Of a stretch of 64,000 bases of DNA, positions 1 to 7,818 are shown piece by piece. Positions within the stretch are counted from its first letter, which is position 1. Each line of letters opens with the position of its first letter. This stretch comes from Wyeomyia smithii (taxonomy: Eukaryota > Arthropoda > Insecta > Diptera > Culicidae): NCBI RefSeq assembly GCF_029784165.1, contig NC_073694.1:53753433-53817432 (forward strand), given 5' to 3'. A program made the translations under genes and the position numbers. The notes under the pieces were generated by a model that saw only the letters and a program-made list of their open reading frames with translations, had not been told where the DNA came from and made no database searches.

Positions 1-492
1 TTTGTGATCTGTCGATTATCATTGTTACTTCATTGCTCAGTGATGAAAAGTTTCAAAACCGCATTTCCGCAAATTGCGAACCAACCACCTAGCACAGACG
101 CCATGAGTAGAAACCAACTGCCTGCTGTGATAACCTCTATACCAGAGGCAAAAAATTAATCAAATCTCCCCATCCCAGTAGGTCAACAAATATTTGTTTC
201 CATGAGCCTAGACTGTTTTGAAGTTTCAACGGTGAAGCATTTCTGTTATCAAAACTGATGTCTTGAAGGAAAAAATGCTAGTACAGAAACAGCAAACTAG
301 GTAAAGCACGCTTGGCACTGAGGGTGGAGCCTAATACGCATACGGTACTTGATGCTCGTTTTCAGATCGACACGCAACGAATGGAAAACAGCACCACACA
401 ACGATATCTCTTTTTTGCGCCTTTCTACGATTACCTGCTGAGGTTCTAAGACATTGTTTATTTGCACTTTTTTGCTCTTGTACGCTTAGTTA
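1..492. other. Flanking sequence, no gene seen
   Basis: This stretch is mixed-composition non-coding DNA up to the TA dinucleotide that borders the pogo-like element. No open frame with recognisable content, RNA gene or repeat copy was found in it. Confidence 0.5.
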
Positions 493-494
493 TA

Positions 495-590
495 CAGGTC
501 GGACTCGATTATATACAGACTCGATTATATATTGACTCGATTATATATGATTCGATTATATACAAAATTGTATATAATCGAATCATAAAA
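495..590. repeat. Left terminal inverted repeat and subterminal repeats
   Basis: The segment holds the 23-bp left TIR followed by two further copies of GACTCGATTATATA and a GATTCGATTATATACA copy that pairs with its own inverse at about 567-587. The right end (7741-7816) mirrors this with two GATTCGATTATATACAG copies before the right TIR. Confidence 0.85.
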
Positions 591-617
591 AAAATTTTTT
601 TTTTTTCAATTTTAAGT

Positions 618-629
618 ATAACTTACCTA
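618..629. repeat. Target-site duplication of the I-type element, left copy
   Basis: ATAACTTACCTA is found here and again at 6504-6515, immediately outside the two ends of the retrotransposon. The 12-bp exact match fixes the element limits and indicates target-primed insertion into the pogo-like element. Confidence 0.9.
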
Positions 630-665
630 TCATTCTGTGCCGAACACGCATCAGTACTGGACGTG
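630..665 (+). promoter_or_regulatory. Internal core promoter (Inr + DPE) at the element's first bases
   Basis: The first transposon bases read TCATTC, an insect initiator match with the A at 632 as +1. At exactly +28 to +34 the sequence is GGACGTG (659-665), matching the downstream promoter element (RGWYV core, commonly AGACGTG). There is no TATA box. This is the known arrangement by which I, Jockey and related insect elements start transcription at their own first nucleotide, so a full-length RNA carries its promoter with it. The spacing match is seen directly; activity is inferred. Confidence 0.75.
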
Positions 666-1077
666 TTTGATGATCGGTCCGATAGAGTATAAAACAAAAG
701 ACGTGTGAACAAGTGTTGGCATTGTTTGCCTGGTCAAGTGAAATAAATCCGGGTTCAAGGTCGTGCCTTTGTGCAACTGTTTCGCATCGTGACTGCCAGC
801 TGGTGCGTAAGCCGATTTGGCTGCTGGCTGGATTGTGCTACAGCAGTGGACGAGACACAAACGAGGAAAAAGAAGAAGCCATCAGTGTCAGCGAGTTGTA
901 TCGCTGTGTGGAGTGATCTCACACCTGGCTCGCTGCTGGTGGCTGTTTGGTGCTGCTGTATTGGTGCTGCTGGCTGTAACGGCTGCTACTTCGAACGATC
1001 GGACAACCAACCTTACTGGAAGGGAGAAATAAAAAGGTACGTGTTCTTGTCAGCGCTAGTGCGCTAGACTTAGCGCG

Positions 1078-2286
1078 ATGGATGTAGATCCCTCGCCTCC
1101 CGCGCCACCATCCCCGAACCCCTCTGACCCTGACCCTTCTGTTACCCCCTCCCCTGTTCATTCTTCAGTCCCCCCTCGCCCCAGGCTTTACCCAGACGGA
1201 GCCCAGGGCAGCTATACTGTTTATTTTCGGCCAAAGGCAGGACCGAAATCGAAAAAGTTGAACCTCTTGCAGATTTCTAAAGACCTGACGAAGGAGTACA
1301 AGGGCGTGACCGAAATTTCCAAGGTTCGGCCTAACAAGCTCCGTGTCGTGGTCGGTAACCTGAAAGAGGCCAACGATATAGCTTGCTCTGAGCTCTTCAC
1401 ACGCGAGTGTCGCGTTTACATACCCGCACGAGACGTGGAGATCGACGGTGTCATAACCGATTCGAGTCTGTCCGTCGAGTGTATACTGCAAAGTGCCAAA
1501 GGGTGCTTTAAGAACAAAACGTGTCCCGAAGTAAAGGTGCTCGACTGCAAGCAATTGCGGTCAGCATCGATCATCGGTGGCAAAACAGTATACACTCCGT
1601 CAGACTCGTTTCGAGTTACGTTCGCCGGGTCTGCACTACCAAGCCACGTCTCGATCCACCGGGTTCGTCTCCCTGTGAGGCTCTACGTGCCCCGCGTCAT
1701 GAACTGCCTGAATTGCAAGCAGTTAGGCCATACAGCCGCCTACTGCTGCAATAAGGCACGTTGTGGCAAGTGTGGGGAGTCTCATGCGGAAGATTCTTGC
1801 AGTGTTAACGCTGAAAAGTGTATTCACTGCGGAGAAAATCTGCATGAGCTCTCGACATGTGCGGTGTACATGCAGCGCAGGGATAAAATAAAACGGTCTC
1901 TCAAAGAGCGTTCAAAGCGTTCCTACGCTGACATGCTGAAAAAGACCGTTACCACTTCTCCCGTTACTTCGAACCCCTTCGATCTGTTGTCCTCTGATGA
2001 AACCGATTCTGACGATTCACCAGCGGGAGCATCTTACGCCAATCCTGGGGAGTCTAGAAAGAGGAAAAATATTTCCTCTCCTAAACTTCCCAGAAAAGGT
2101 CCTAAGATTTCTCAAAGTGAAATGAAAGTTACAAACAAACCAAACAGTGCTGCGGAAAAATCGAAGCAAACTCCTCCTGGGCTGGCAAATTTAAAGTCCC
2201 AGAAGGAGTTCCCAGCACTGCCAGGAACATCTAAAACCCCAGTTGCTCCTTTTACACTCCCAGTTGATGAAACAAACTCTGGATAA
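1078..2286 (+). CDS. ORF1 nucleic-acid-binding (gag-like) protein of the I-type element
   Basis: Predicted 402 residues from the ATG at 1078. Residues 1-40 are proline/serine-rich. A central domain of about 45-200 is followed by three zinc knuckles at about 210-261: CX2CX4HX4C, CX2CX3HX4C and CX2CX4HX4C. A basic stretch and a low-complexity Ser/Lys/Pro tail follow. Such proteins bind the element RNA, form the ribonucleoprotein particle and act as nucleic-acid chaperones. The frame is open from the first ATG, with the 5' leader upstream. The TAA at 2284-2286 looks premature, because the same frame stays open for 53 more codons and ends over the ORF2 start. ORF1 proteins vary in length, so a natural stop is possible. 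Confidence 0.88.
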   Translation: MDVDPSPPAPPSPNPSDPDPSVTPSPVHSSVPPRPRLYPDGAQGSYTVYFRPKAGPKSKKLNLLQISKDLTKEYKGVTEISKVRPNKLRVVVGNLKEANDIACSELFTRECRVYIPARDVEIDGVITDSSLSVECILQSAKGCFKNKTCPEVKVLDCKQLRSASIIGGKTVYTPSDSFRVTFAGSALPSHVSIHRVRLPVRLYVPRVMNCLNCKQLGHTAAYCCNKARCGKCGESHAEDSCSVNAEKCIHCGENLHELSTCAVYMQRRDKIKRSLKERSKRSYADMLKKTVTTSPVTSNPFDLLSSDETDSDDSPAGASYANPGESRKRKNISSPKLPRKGPKISQSEMKVTNKPNSAAEKSKQTPPGLANLKSQKEFPALPGTSKTPVAPFTLPVDETNSG

Positions 2287-2448
2287 GTGAAATTTTCTGA
2301 CATTGTGGACTGGATTTTTGAAACTTTCAATGTACCCGATCCAATTAAAATTTTTCTTACAGCATTCCTCCCAACAGTTAGATCATTTTTGAAGCAGTTG
2401 ACTGCCCAATGGCCTCTCCTTGCAGCGATTGTATCCTTCGATGCCTAA
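2287..2448 (+). other. In-frame extension of ORF1 after the TAA stop
   Basis: Directly after the ORF1 stop the same frame reads 53 sense codons, rich in Ile, Leu, Phe and Trp with regular hydrophobic spacing (it contains DIVDWIFETFNVPDP), then a TAA at 2446-2448. That stop lies inside the start of ORF2 (ATG at 2441, giving ATGCCTAA). The open frame, protein-like composition and coupled stop/start suggest this is the original ORF1 C-terminus and the stop at 2284 is a mutation. A programmed readthrough is the alternative. Confidence 0.6.
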
Positions 2449-5400
2449 TTCAACTGCGTATATGAAGGATTCTATCTCTGTCTTACAGTGGAATTGTAGA
2501 AGTATTTTACCAAAAATTGATTCGTTTAAAGTTTTGATAAATAAAAACAAATGCGATGCATTTTCCCTTTGTGAAACTTGGCTTACTTCAAATATTGATC
2601 TCAACTTCCAAGATTTTAATATTATTCGCCTTGATCGAGACACCCCATATGGAGGAGTACTTTTAGGGATTAAAAAGTGCTATTCTTTCTATCGTATTAA
2701 CCTCCCCTCGATTCCAGGCATCGAAGTTGTCGCATGTCAAATGACAATACAAGGTAAAGAGCTTTGTATTGCCTCAATATATATTCCCCCCAGAGCACAG
2801 GTTGGGCAACGGCTGCTCTTTGATTTAATAGAACTTCTTCCCTCGCCACGTTTGATTTTGGGAGACTTCAACTCTCATGGCTTGGCTTGGGGTTCCCCAT
2901 ACAATGATAACCGCTCCTCTTTAATCTATAACCTTTGCGATGACTTCGACATGACTATTTTAAACAACGGTGAAATGACACGTATCCCGAAACCTCCAGC
3001 GCGCCCAAGCGCTTTGGATCTATCCTTATGTTCGACGTCGCTACGGTTGGATTGCACATGGAAGGTAATCCTCGATCCTCACGGTAGCGACCATCTGCCT
3101 ATTCTTATTTCAATTACTAACGGGTCAACTCGCATGCGACCAATTGACATTCCGTATGACCTCACACGAAATGTCGATTGGAAGTTATACGAGGAAATGA
3201 TTTCAAAAGCGGTCGAGTCGATTCAACATCATTCACCACTTGAAGAATACAACCTCCTCGCGGGCTTGATTCTCGACGCCGCGTTGCAAGCCCAAACGAA
3301 GAAATATCCCGGCGTAACGATCAAAGAACGGCCTCCCACTCCGTGGTGGGACCAAGAGTGCTCCGATGTCTACACGCAAAGATCCGACGCGTTTAAGGCC
3401 TACCAGACGGGAGGTATACCTGGCGACTATTTACGGTATTCGGAGCTTGATACCAAGCTTAAAAGCTTGGCTAAAGCAAAGAAACGTGGATATTGGCGTC
3501 GGTTCGTGAACGAGACGTCGAGGGAGACATCGATGAGCACTCTTTGGAACACAGCCCGAAGAATGCGGAATCGCGTAACGGTCAACGAAAGCGAGGAGTC
3601 TTCAAGTAGGTGGATATTTGATTTTGCCAGGAAAGTATGTCCGGACTCTGTTCCTGAGCAAAATATTGTTCGCGATGCGTCTCCGGGCCACGACGCGATA
3701 GAATCACCTTTTACGATGGCAGAATTTTCAGTTGCCCTCCTGTCCTGTAACAATAATGCGCCTGGATTAGATAGAATCAAATTCAACTTGTTGAAGAATC
3801 TACCCGGCAATGCCAAGAGGCGCTTGTTGAACTTGTTCAATAAGTTCCTGGAGCAAAACATTGTACCGCAGGATTGGAGGCAAGTGAAGGTGATCGCCAT
3901 CCAAAAACCAGGGAAACCAGCTTCTAATCACAACTCTTATAGGCCGATTGCAATGCTATCCTGTATCCGGAAATTGATGGAAAAAATGATACTCCGTCCT
4001 TTAGACCACTGGGTCGAATCAAATGGTCTACTATCAGAAACTCAATTTGGCTTCCGCCGTGCCAAAGGGACGAATGATTGTCTTGCGTTGCTTTCAACAG
4101 ATATTCAGCTGGCGTATGCTCGTAAAGAACAAATGGCGTCTGCGTTCTTGGACATTAAGGGGGCTTTTGATTCCGTTTCTATTGACATTCTTTCGGGTAA
4201 ACTTCACCGACAAGGATTTTCTCCAATTTTGAACAATTTTTTGCACAATTTGTTGTCCGAAAAGCACATGCATTTTACGCATGGCGATTTGGCAACTTTT
4301 CGCATTAGCTACATGGGTCTTCCCCAGGGCTCATGTTTAAGCCCCCTTCTTTACAACTTTTATGTAAATGACATCGACGAATGTCTGGCAAATTCATGCA
4401 CGATAAGACAACTTGCAGACGACAGTGTAATCTCTGTTACAGGAGCCAAAGCTGCCGATTTGCAAGGACCATTGCAAGATACCTTGGACAATTTGTCTGC
4501 TTGGGCTTTACAGCTAGGTATCGAATTCTCTCCGGAGAAGACTGAGATAGTAGTTTTTTCTAGGAAGCATGAACCTGCTCAGCTTCAAACACAATTAATG
4601 GGTAAAACGATTTCTCAGGTTTTGGTACACAAATATCTTGGTGTCTGGTTCGACTCTAAAGGCACCTGGGGTTGTCACGTGAGGTATCTGATGAAAAAAT
4701 GTCAACAAAGAGTGAATTTTCTTCGTACAATAACCGGACAATGGTGGGGAGCCCATCCAGGAGACCTTATAAGGCTTTACCAAACAACGATATTGTCTGT
4801 TATTGAATACGGGTGTTTCTGCTTCCGCTCCGCAGCAAACACACATTTGATCAAACTGGAGCGAATACAATATCGTTGTTTGCGTATCGCCTTAGGTTGC
4901 ATGCAGTCGACCCATACGATGAGTTTGGAGGTTTTAGCTGGAGTACTACCATTGAAAAACCGCTTCTGGAGCCTGTCTTCTCGTATTCTAATCAAATGTG
5001 AGGTCTTGAACCGTCCCGTGATTGAAAATTTTGAAAGGTTAATCGAACTTCATTCTCAAACCCGTTTTATGACATTGTATTTCAATCACATGTCCCAAAA
5101 TATTAACCCTTCTTCGAATATTCCAAATCGTGTCGACTTATCAAATACTTCTGATTCTACTGTGTTTTTCGATACATCCATGATAGAAGAAACTCGTGGA
5201 ATCCCGGATCATTTACGCGTGCAGCAGATCCCTAAAAATTTTTCCAATAAATATCGAAACATCAACTGCGACAATATGTACTACACTGACGGATCACTTC
5301 TTGATGGGTCCACTGGCTTCGGTATCTTTAATAACAATTTAACCGTCTCCCATAAGCTCGATAATCCTGCTTCTGTTTACGTCGCAGAATTAGCTGCAAT

Positions 5401-6127
5401 TCAGTACACCCTAGGGATTATCGAAAAAATGCCCACGGACCATTATTTCATCTTTACGGACAGTCTCAGTTCCATTGAGGCTCTCCGATCGATGAAAGAT
5501 GTTAAGCACTCTCCGTATTTCCTGAGGAAAATACGGGAACATCTGAGTGCTTTATCCGAAAAATCTACTCAGATTACCTTAGCGTGGGTCCCTTCTCACT
5601 GCTCGATACCGGGTAATGAGAAAGCGGACTCTTTGGCTAAGGTGGGCGCAACAAACGGTGATATTTATGAAAGACCAATTGCCTTTAATGAATTTTTCGC
5701 ACTTGTACGTCAGAATACGATCATCAGTTGGCAAAATGCTTGGACCAGAGGGGAATCGGGAAGGTGGTTACATTCCATAATCCCCAAAGTATCGACGAAC
5801 CCGTGGTTCAAGGGGTTGGATGTAGGTCGGGATTTCATTTGCGTGATGTCCCGGCTTATGTCCAATCACTATAGATTTGACGCGCTCCTCCGTCGTGTTG
5901 GGCTCGGGGAAAGTGGTATCTGTGCCTGTGGTGAAGGTTATCACGACATAGAGCATGTGGTTTGGTCATGCCCTGTACACCGTGACGCCAGGTCTAAATT
6001 AATAGCTTCCCTGCAGGCCGAAGGTAGGCAGTCGGCTGTTCCTGTTCGTGATGTCTTGGCAAGCCGTGACCTATCCTACATGTCCCTTATATACGTTTTC
6101 CTGAAATCCATCCACGCCCCAGTCTAG
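2441..6127 (+). CDS. ORF2 endonuclease / reverse transcriptase / RNase H of the I-type element
   Basis: 1,228 residues from the ATG at 2441; the frame is open slightly further upstream but has no earlier ATG. Endonuclease signatures are GDFNSHG (about residue 141), ALDLSLCS and SDH (about 216). Reverse transcriptase follows: motif A with FLDIKGAFD (about 570), motif B GLPQGSCLSP (about 625), and motif C LADD (about 657) in place of the common F/YADD. RNase H shows YTDGS (about 947), VAELAAIQ, FTDSLSS and WVPSHCSIPGNEKAD (about 1048). The C-terminus has a CX1CX7HX4C-type motif near 1161-1177. The enzyme nicks target DNA and copies the element RNA from the nick. No frameshift or stop is seen. 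Start is coupled to the ORF1-frame stop, suggesting termination-reinitiation. Confidence 0.93.
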   Translation: MPNSTAYMKDSISVLQWNCRSILPKIDSFKVLINKNKCDAFSLCETWLTSNIDLNFQDFNIIRLDRDTPYGGVLLGIKKCYSFYRINLPSIPGIEVVACQMTIQGKELCIASIYIPPRAQVGQRLLFDLIELLPSPRLILGDFNSHGLAWGSPYNDNRSSLIYNLCDDFDMTILNNGEMTRIPKPPARPSALDLSLCSTSLRLDCTWKVILDPHGSDHLPILISITNGSTRMRPIDIPYDLTRNVDWKLYEEMISKAVESIQHHSPLEEYNLLAGLILDAALQAQTKKYPGVTIKERPPTPWWDQECSDVYTQRSDAFKAYQTGGIPGDYLRYSELDTKLKSLAKAKKRGYWRRFVNETSRETSMSTLWNTARRMRNRVTVNESEESSSRWIFDFARKVCPDSVPEQNIVRDASPGHDAIESPFTMAEFSVALLSCNNNAPGLDRIKFNLLKNLPGNAKRRLLNLFNKFLEQNIVPQDWRQVKVIAIQKPGKPASNHNSYRPIAMLSCIRKLMEKMILRPLDHWVESNGLLSETQFGFRRAKGTNDCLALLSTDIQLAYARKEQMASAFLDIKGAFDSVSIDILSGKLHRQGFSPILNNFLHNLLSEKHMHFTHGDLATFRISYMGLPQGSCLSPLLYNFYVNDIDECLANSCTIRQLADDSVISVTGAKAADLQGPLQDTLDNLSAWALQLGIEFSPEKTEIVVFSRKHEPAQLQTQLMGKTISQVLVHKYLGVWFDSKGTWGCHVRYLMKKCQQRVNFLRTITGQWWGAHPGDLIRLYQTTILSVIEYGCFCFRSAANTHLIKLERIQYRCLRIALGCMQSTHTMSLEVLAGVLPLKNRFWSLSSRILIKCEVLNRPVIENFERLIELHSQTRFMTLYFNHMSQNINPSSNIPNRVDLSNTSDSTVFFDTSMIEETRGIPDHLRVQQIPKNFSNKYRNINCDNMYYTDGSLLDGSTGFGIFNNNLTVSHKLDNPASVYVAELAAIQYTLGIIEKMPTDHYFIFTDSLSSIEALRSMKDVKHSPYFLRKIREHLSALSEKSTQITLAWVPSHCSIPGNEKADSLAKVGATNGDIYERPIAFNEFFALVRQNTIISWQNAWTRGESGRWLHSIIPKVSTNPWFKGLDVGRDFICVMSRLMSNHYRFDALLRRVGLGESGICACGEGYHDIEHVVWSCPVHRDARSKLIASLQAEGRQSAVPVRDVLASRDLSYMSLIYVFLKSIHAPV

Positions 6128-6503
6128 TCCCGTTCCCCTCCGTCTACACCCAACAAAACGACAAGAACACGTTTGAACCTTAAGCACAAAACCAGCAACC
6201 AGACCCCGCACAATAGAACCAGGACCCAAGGACTACGAGCCTCTGTCCCAACTCACGACATCGTGGCTCAGCAGAACGAATCCATACATGCCATTCGACG
6301 ATTATCAGACGACCATTGAACAACAAAACACTGATTGGAAATCCCATGCTAGTTTTAAGTTAGACTTAATTTCAGCTCGTAGTCGGCAGCGAGGATAAAA
6401 AATTTGCTTTAGTTTTTAAGTCATCAGATATAATTGGCGCCGTTAAACATTAAATTGTATTTGTGCCGTGTCAAATAAATGTTATGTGAAGAAAAAAAAA
6501 AAA
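6128..6503 (+). terminator. 3' untranslated region, polyadenylation signal and A-tail
   Basis: The 376 bases after the ORF2 stop carry no frame of interest. AATAAA lies at 6474-6479, followed within about 15 bases by GAAG and a run of A that ends at the target duplication. A poly(A) rather than a TAA-type end is seen here. Confidence 0.75.
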
Positions 6504-6515
6504 ATAACTTACCTA
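6504..6515. repeat. Target-site duplication of the I-type element, right copy
   Basis: ATAACTTACCTA, identical to 618-629. The last A of the A-tail could belong to either, so the boundary is exact to about one base. Confidence 0.9.
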
Positions 6516-6532
6516 AAGCAGCAATGTCGTGT

Positions 6533-6696
6533 AGGGATCGTCCAAAAATACGTAACGCTTGGGGGAGGTAGAGATCTGACGAAACGTCGCAATCAATACT
6601 TAAAATTTTGAAGATCTATACAAAGAGCGTTACCTAGAGGAAAGAGGGGGTCGAAAATAGTTCTTATTTACGGTACGTAATTAATGGACGTTCCCT
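6533..6696. mobile_element. Fold-back MITE (ACGTAACG type), copy 1
   Basis: The ends AGGGATCGTCCAAAAATACG and the inverse of TTAATGGACGTTCCCT form imperfect inverted repeats around about 160 bp. The (AAT)TACGTAACG core is shared with the elements at 6800-6962, 27078-27359 and 28812-28930. Non-coding. Confidence 0.6.
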
Positions 6697-6799
6697 TCAG
6701 TCCAATATGACGTAACGCAACATTTTTTGACCCAAAACGTTGGTTTTTGAGCCATAATGTTTCAAGTAAAGTAAAGCTGATCTAAAACAGAAATATCGC

Positions 6800-6962
6800 G
6801 AGGGAACGTTTACAAATTATGTAACGCTCAGGAAACGGGAAAGAGTGTTGGGTTGGAAAAGTGTTGCAACCCATACGGTAAATTTAAACAAAAAGCATGG
6901 CAAAGGGGGAAAGGAGATCAACAATAATTATTCTTGCGTTACGTTATAAATAAGCGCTTCCT
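6800..6962. mobile_element. Fold-back MITE (ACGTAACG type), copy 2
   Basis: AGGGAACGTTTACAAATTAT at the left and GCGTTACGTTATAAATAAGC at the right form an imperfect inverted pair. Only a short spacer separates it from copy 1, and both sit in the body of the pogo-like element. Confidence 0.5.
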
Positions 6963-7011
6963 TATTGATTCATAAAAGTCCGTTCTTTGTCTTTTTTCAA
7001 ATGATACACAG

Positions 7012-7209
7012 CCTTTTTTTTAAATGATACACAGTTGCTTCAGCGATGTTGTATTTTTGTTGTAGGTCACGAACCGACAGACCTTGTTCGAGATCGTAAA
7101 GAACTTTTGCTTTTTGAGCAAAAGTTAAAACGTTTCTTCGTTTCCTGGCTTTTACGTAAGCACTTGCCTTTTTTTGTTCTGAATTGCTTGAAAACGCAGC
7201 ACAACAATA
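7012..7209 (-). pseudogene. pogo/Tigger transposase N-terminus, helix-turn-helix remnant
   Basis: Read on the minus strand, this stretch encodes an open segment with RKRRNVLTFAQKAKVLYDLE followed by QGLSVRDLQQKYNIAEATVY. This is the pattern of the CENP-B/pogo-type N-terminal helix-turn-helix that binds the transposon ends. No ATG is present in the open part (a TGA lies upstream at 7210-7212). A 22-bp-class tandem duplication (ATGATACACAG repeated) at 7000-7035 disrupts the frame after about 52 domain codons. The CENP-B-like second DNA-binding half and the DDE catalytic domain are absent. It supports assigning the surrounding 495-7816 element to the pogo group and shows its transposase ran on the minus strand. 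Confidence 0.7.
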
Positions 7210-7265
7210 TCAAAACTAAAAAAGTAAACAAACACAGTACACACTGATCAAAATTTTTCTTAAGG

Positions 7266-7452
7266 TTTGCTGCAATCAGCCATGTTTAAAACACGCACTA
7301 CGGAGAAAATATTTAAAACACTACACGGCGTGTATTGCAACTTGCACTGCGTAATGTGTAAGAACGACCGTACACGCCGTGTAGTATTCCAAGCAAAAGT
7401 GGCACCCGTGCAGCACGGTGTAGTGTTCTTGCCATGGCTGACTGCAATAACA
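7266..7452. mobile_element. Small fold-back MITE
   Basis: TGCAATCAGCCATG near the left end pairs with CATGGCTGACTGCA near the right end, with one mismatch. Inside, CACTACACGGCGTGTA and TACACGCCGTGTAGTA form a second inverted pair, so the single strand could fold into a long stem. A similar CAGCCATGTTTAAAA end occurs at 9432-9446. Confidence 0.6.
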
Positions 7453-7484
7453 TAAAGAGTAACTACGAAATCTATACATACATC

Positions 7485-7745
7485 AATTTTTGTAAGAAAG
7501 GTTTTTTTGCGACTTTAAGGGGGTTAATCAAAAAAACTCTACTTATTTATTTAAAAACAACAAAAGATGTGTGCAAAATAAACAAAAAAAAATTTTTTTT
7601 TTGATTCGGTGATATATACATATATTTTTGTAAGAAAGGTTTTTTGCGACTTTAAGGGGGTTAGTCACAAAAATCCTACTTATTTATTCAAAAACAACAA
7701 AATATTTATGCAAAATAAACAAAAAAAAAATTTTTTTTTCTGATT
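7485..7745. repeat. Two tandem copies of a 120-140 bp unit
   Basis: The segment TTTTTGTAAGAAAGGTTTTT with GCGACTTTAAGGGGGTTA, a TACTTATTTATT stretch, AAACAACAAAA, GCAAAATAAAC and an A/T homopolymer block occurs once at about 7485-7606 and again at about 7625-7745. The second copy runs into the right subterminal repeats of the pogo-like element. Confidence 0.75.
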
Positions 7746-7818
7746 CGATTATATACAGGATTCGATTATATACAGTGAAAATTTTTCGGAGACTGTATAT
7801 AATCGAGTCCGACCTGTA

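Larger units (their letters stand above)
630..6503 (+). mobile_element. Nearly intact I-type non-LTR retrotransposon
   Basis: A 5.87-kb element bounded by a perfect 12-bp target duplication. It has a 448-nt 5' leader, ORF1 (gag-like, three zinc knuckles), ORF2 (apurinic-type endonuclease, reverse transcriptase, RNase H, C-terminal CCHC-like motif), a 376-nt 3' tail region with AATAAA at 6474-6479, and a terminal A-run. RNase H after the reverse transcriptase is typical of the I and LOA groups and argues against Jockey proper; the ORF1 zinc-knuckle layout and basic tail also fit I-type elements. The exact clade (I versus a mosquito sister clade) cannot be settled by eye. The exact duplication and intact ORF2 imply recent insertion. 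Confidence 0.93.
495..7816 (-). mobile_element. pogo/Tigger-like DNA transposon, split by a retrotransposon
   Basis: The two ends are perfect 23-bp inverted repeats (495-517 and 7794-7816), beginning CAGGTCGGACTCGATTATAT. They are flanked by TA at 493-494 and 7817-7818, the target duplication of the Tc1/mariner/pogo group. Short copies of the GACTCGATTATATA motif recur just inside both ends, as expected for transposase-binding subterminal repeats. Without the inserted retrotransposon the element would be about 1.4 kb. The only coding trace is a pogo/CENP-B-like helix-turn-helix on the minus strand near 7.0-7.2 kb; no catalytic domain is left, so the copy is non-autonomous. It has also collected three small fold-back MITEs. 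The superfamily call rests on TA target, TIR form and the helix-turn-helix remnant. Confidence 0.82.

Noticed and set aside
2420..2440. Start of ORF2 at 2420
   Set aside because: The codon at 2420 is TTG; the first ATG in the frame is at 2441, which also overlaps the ORF1-frame stop. Non-ATG starts are not assumed in a eukaryote.
7485..7745. CRISPR-like array
   Set aside because: Only two long units with A/T homopolymers inside a eukaryotic transposon end; no spacer pattern.
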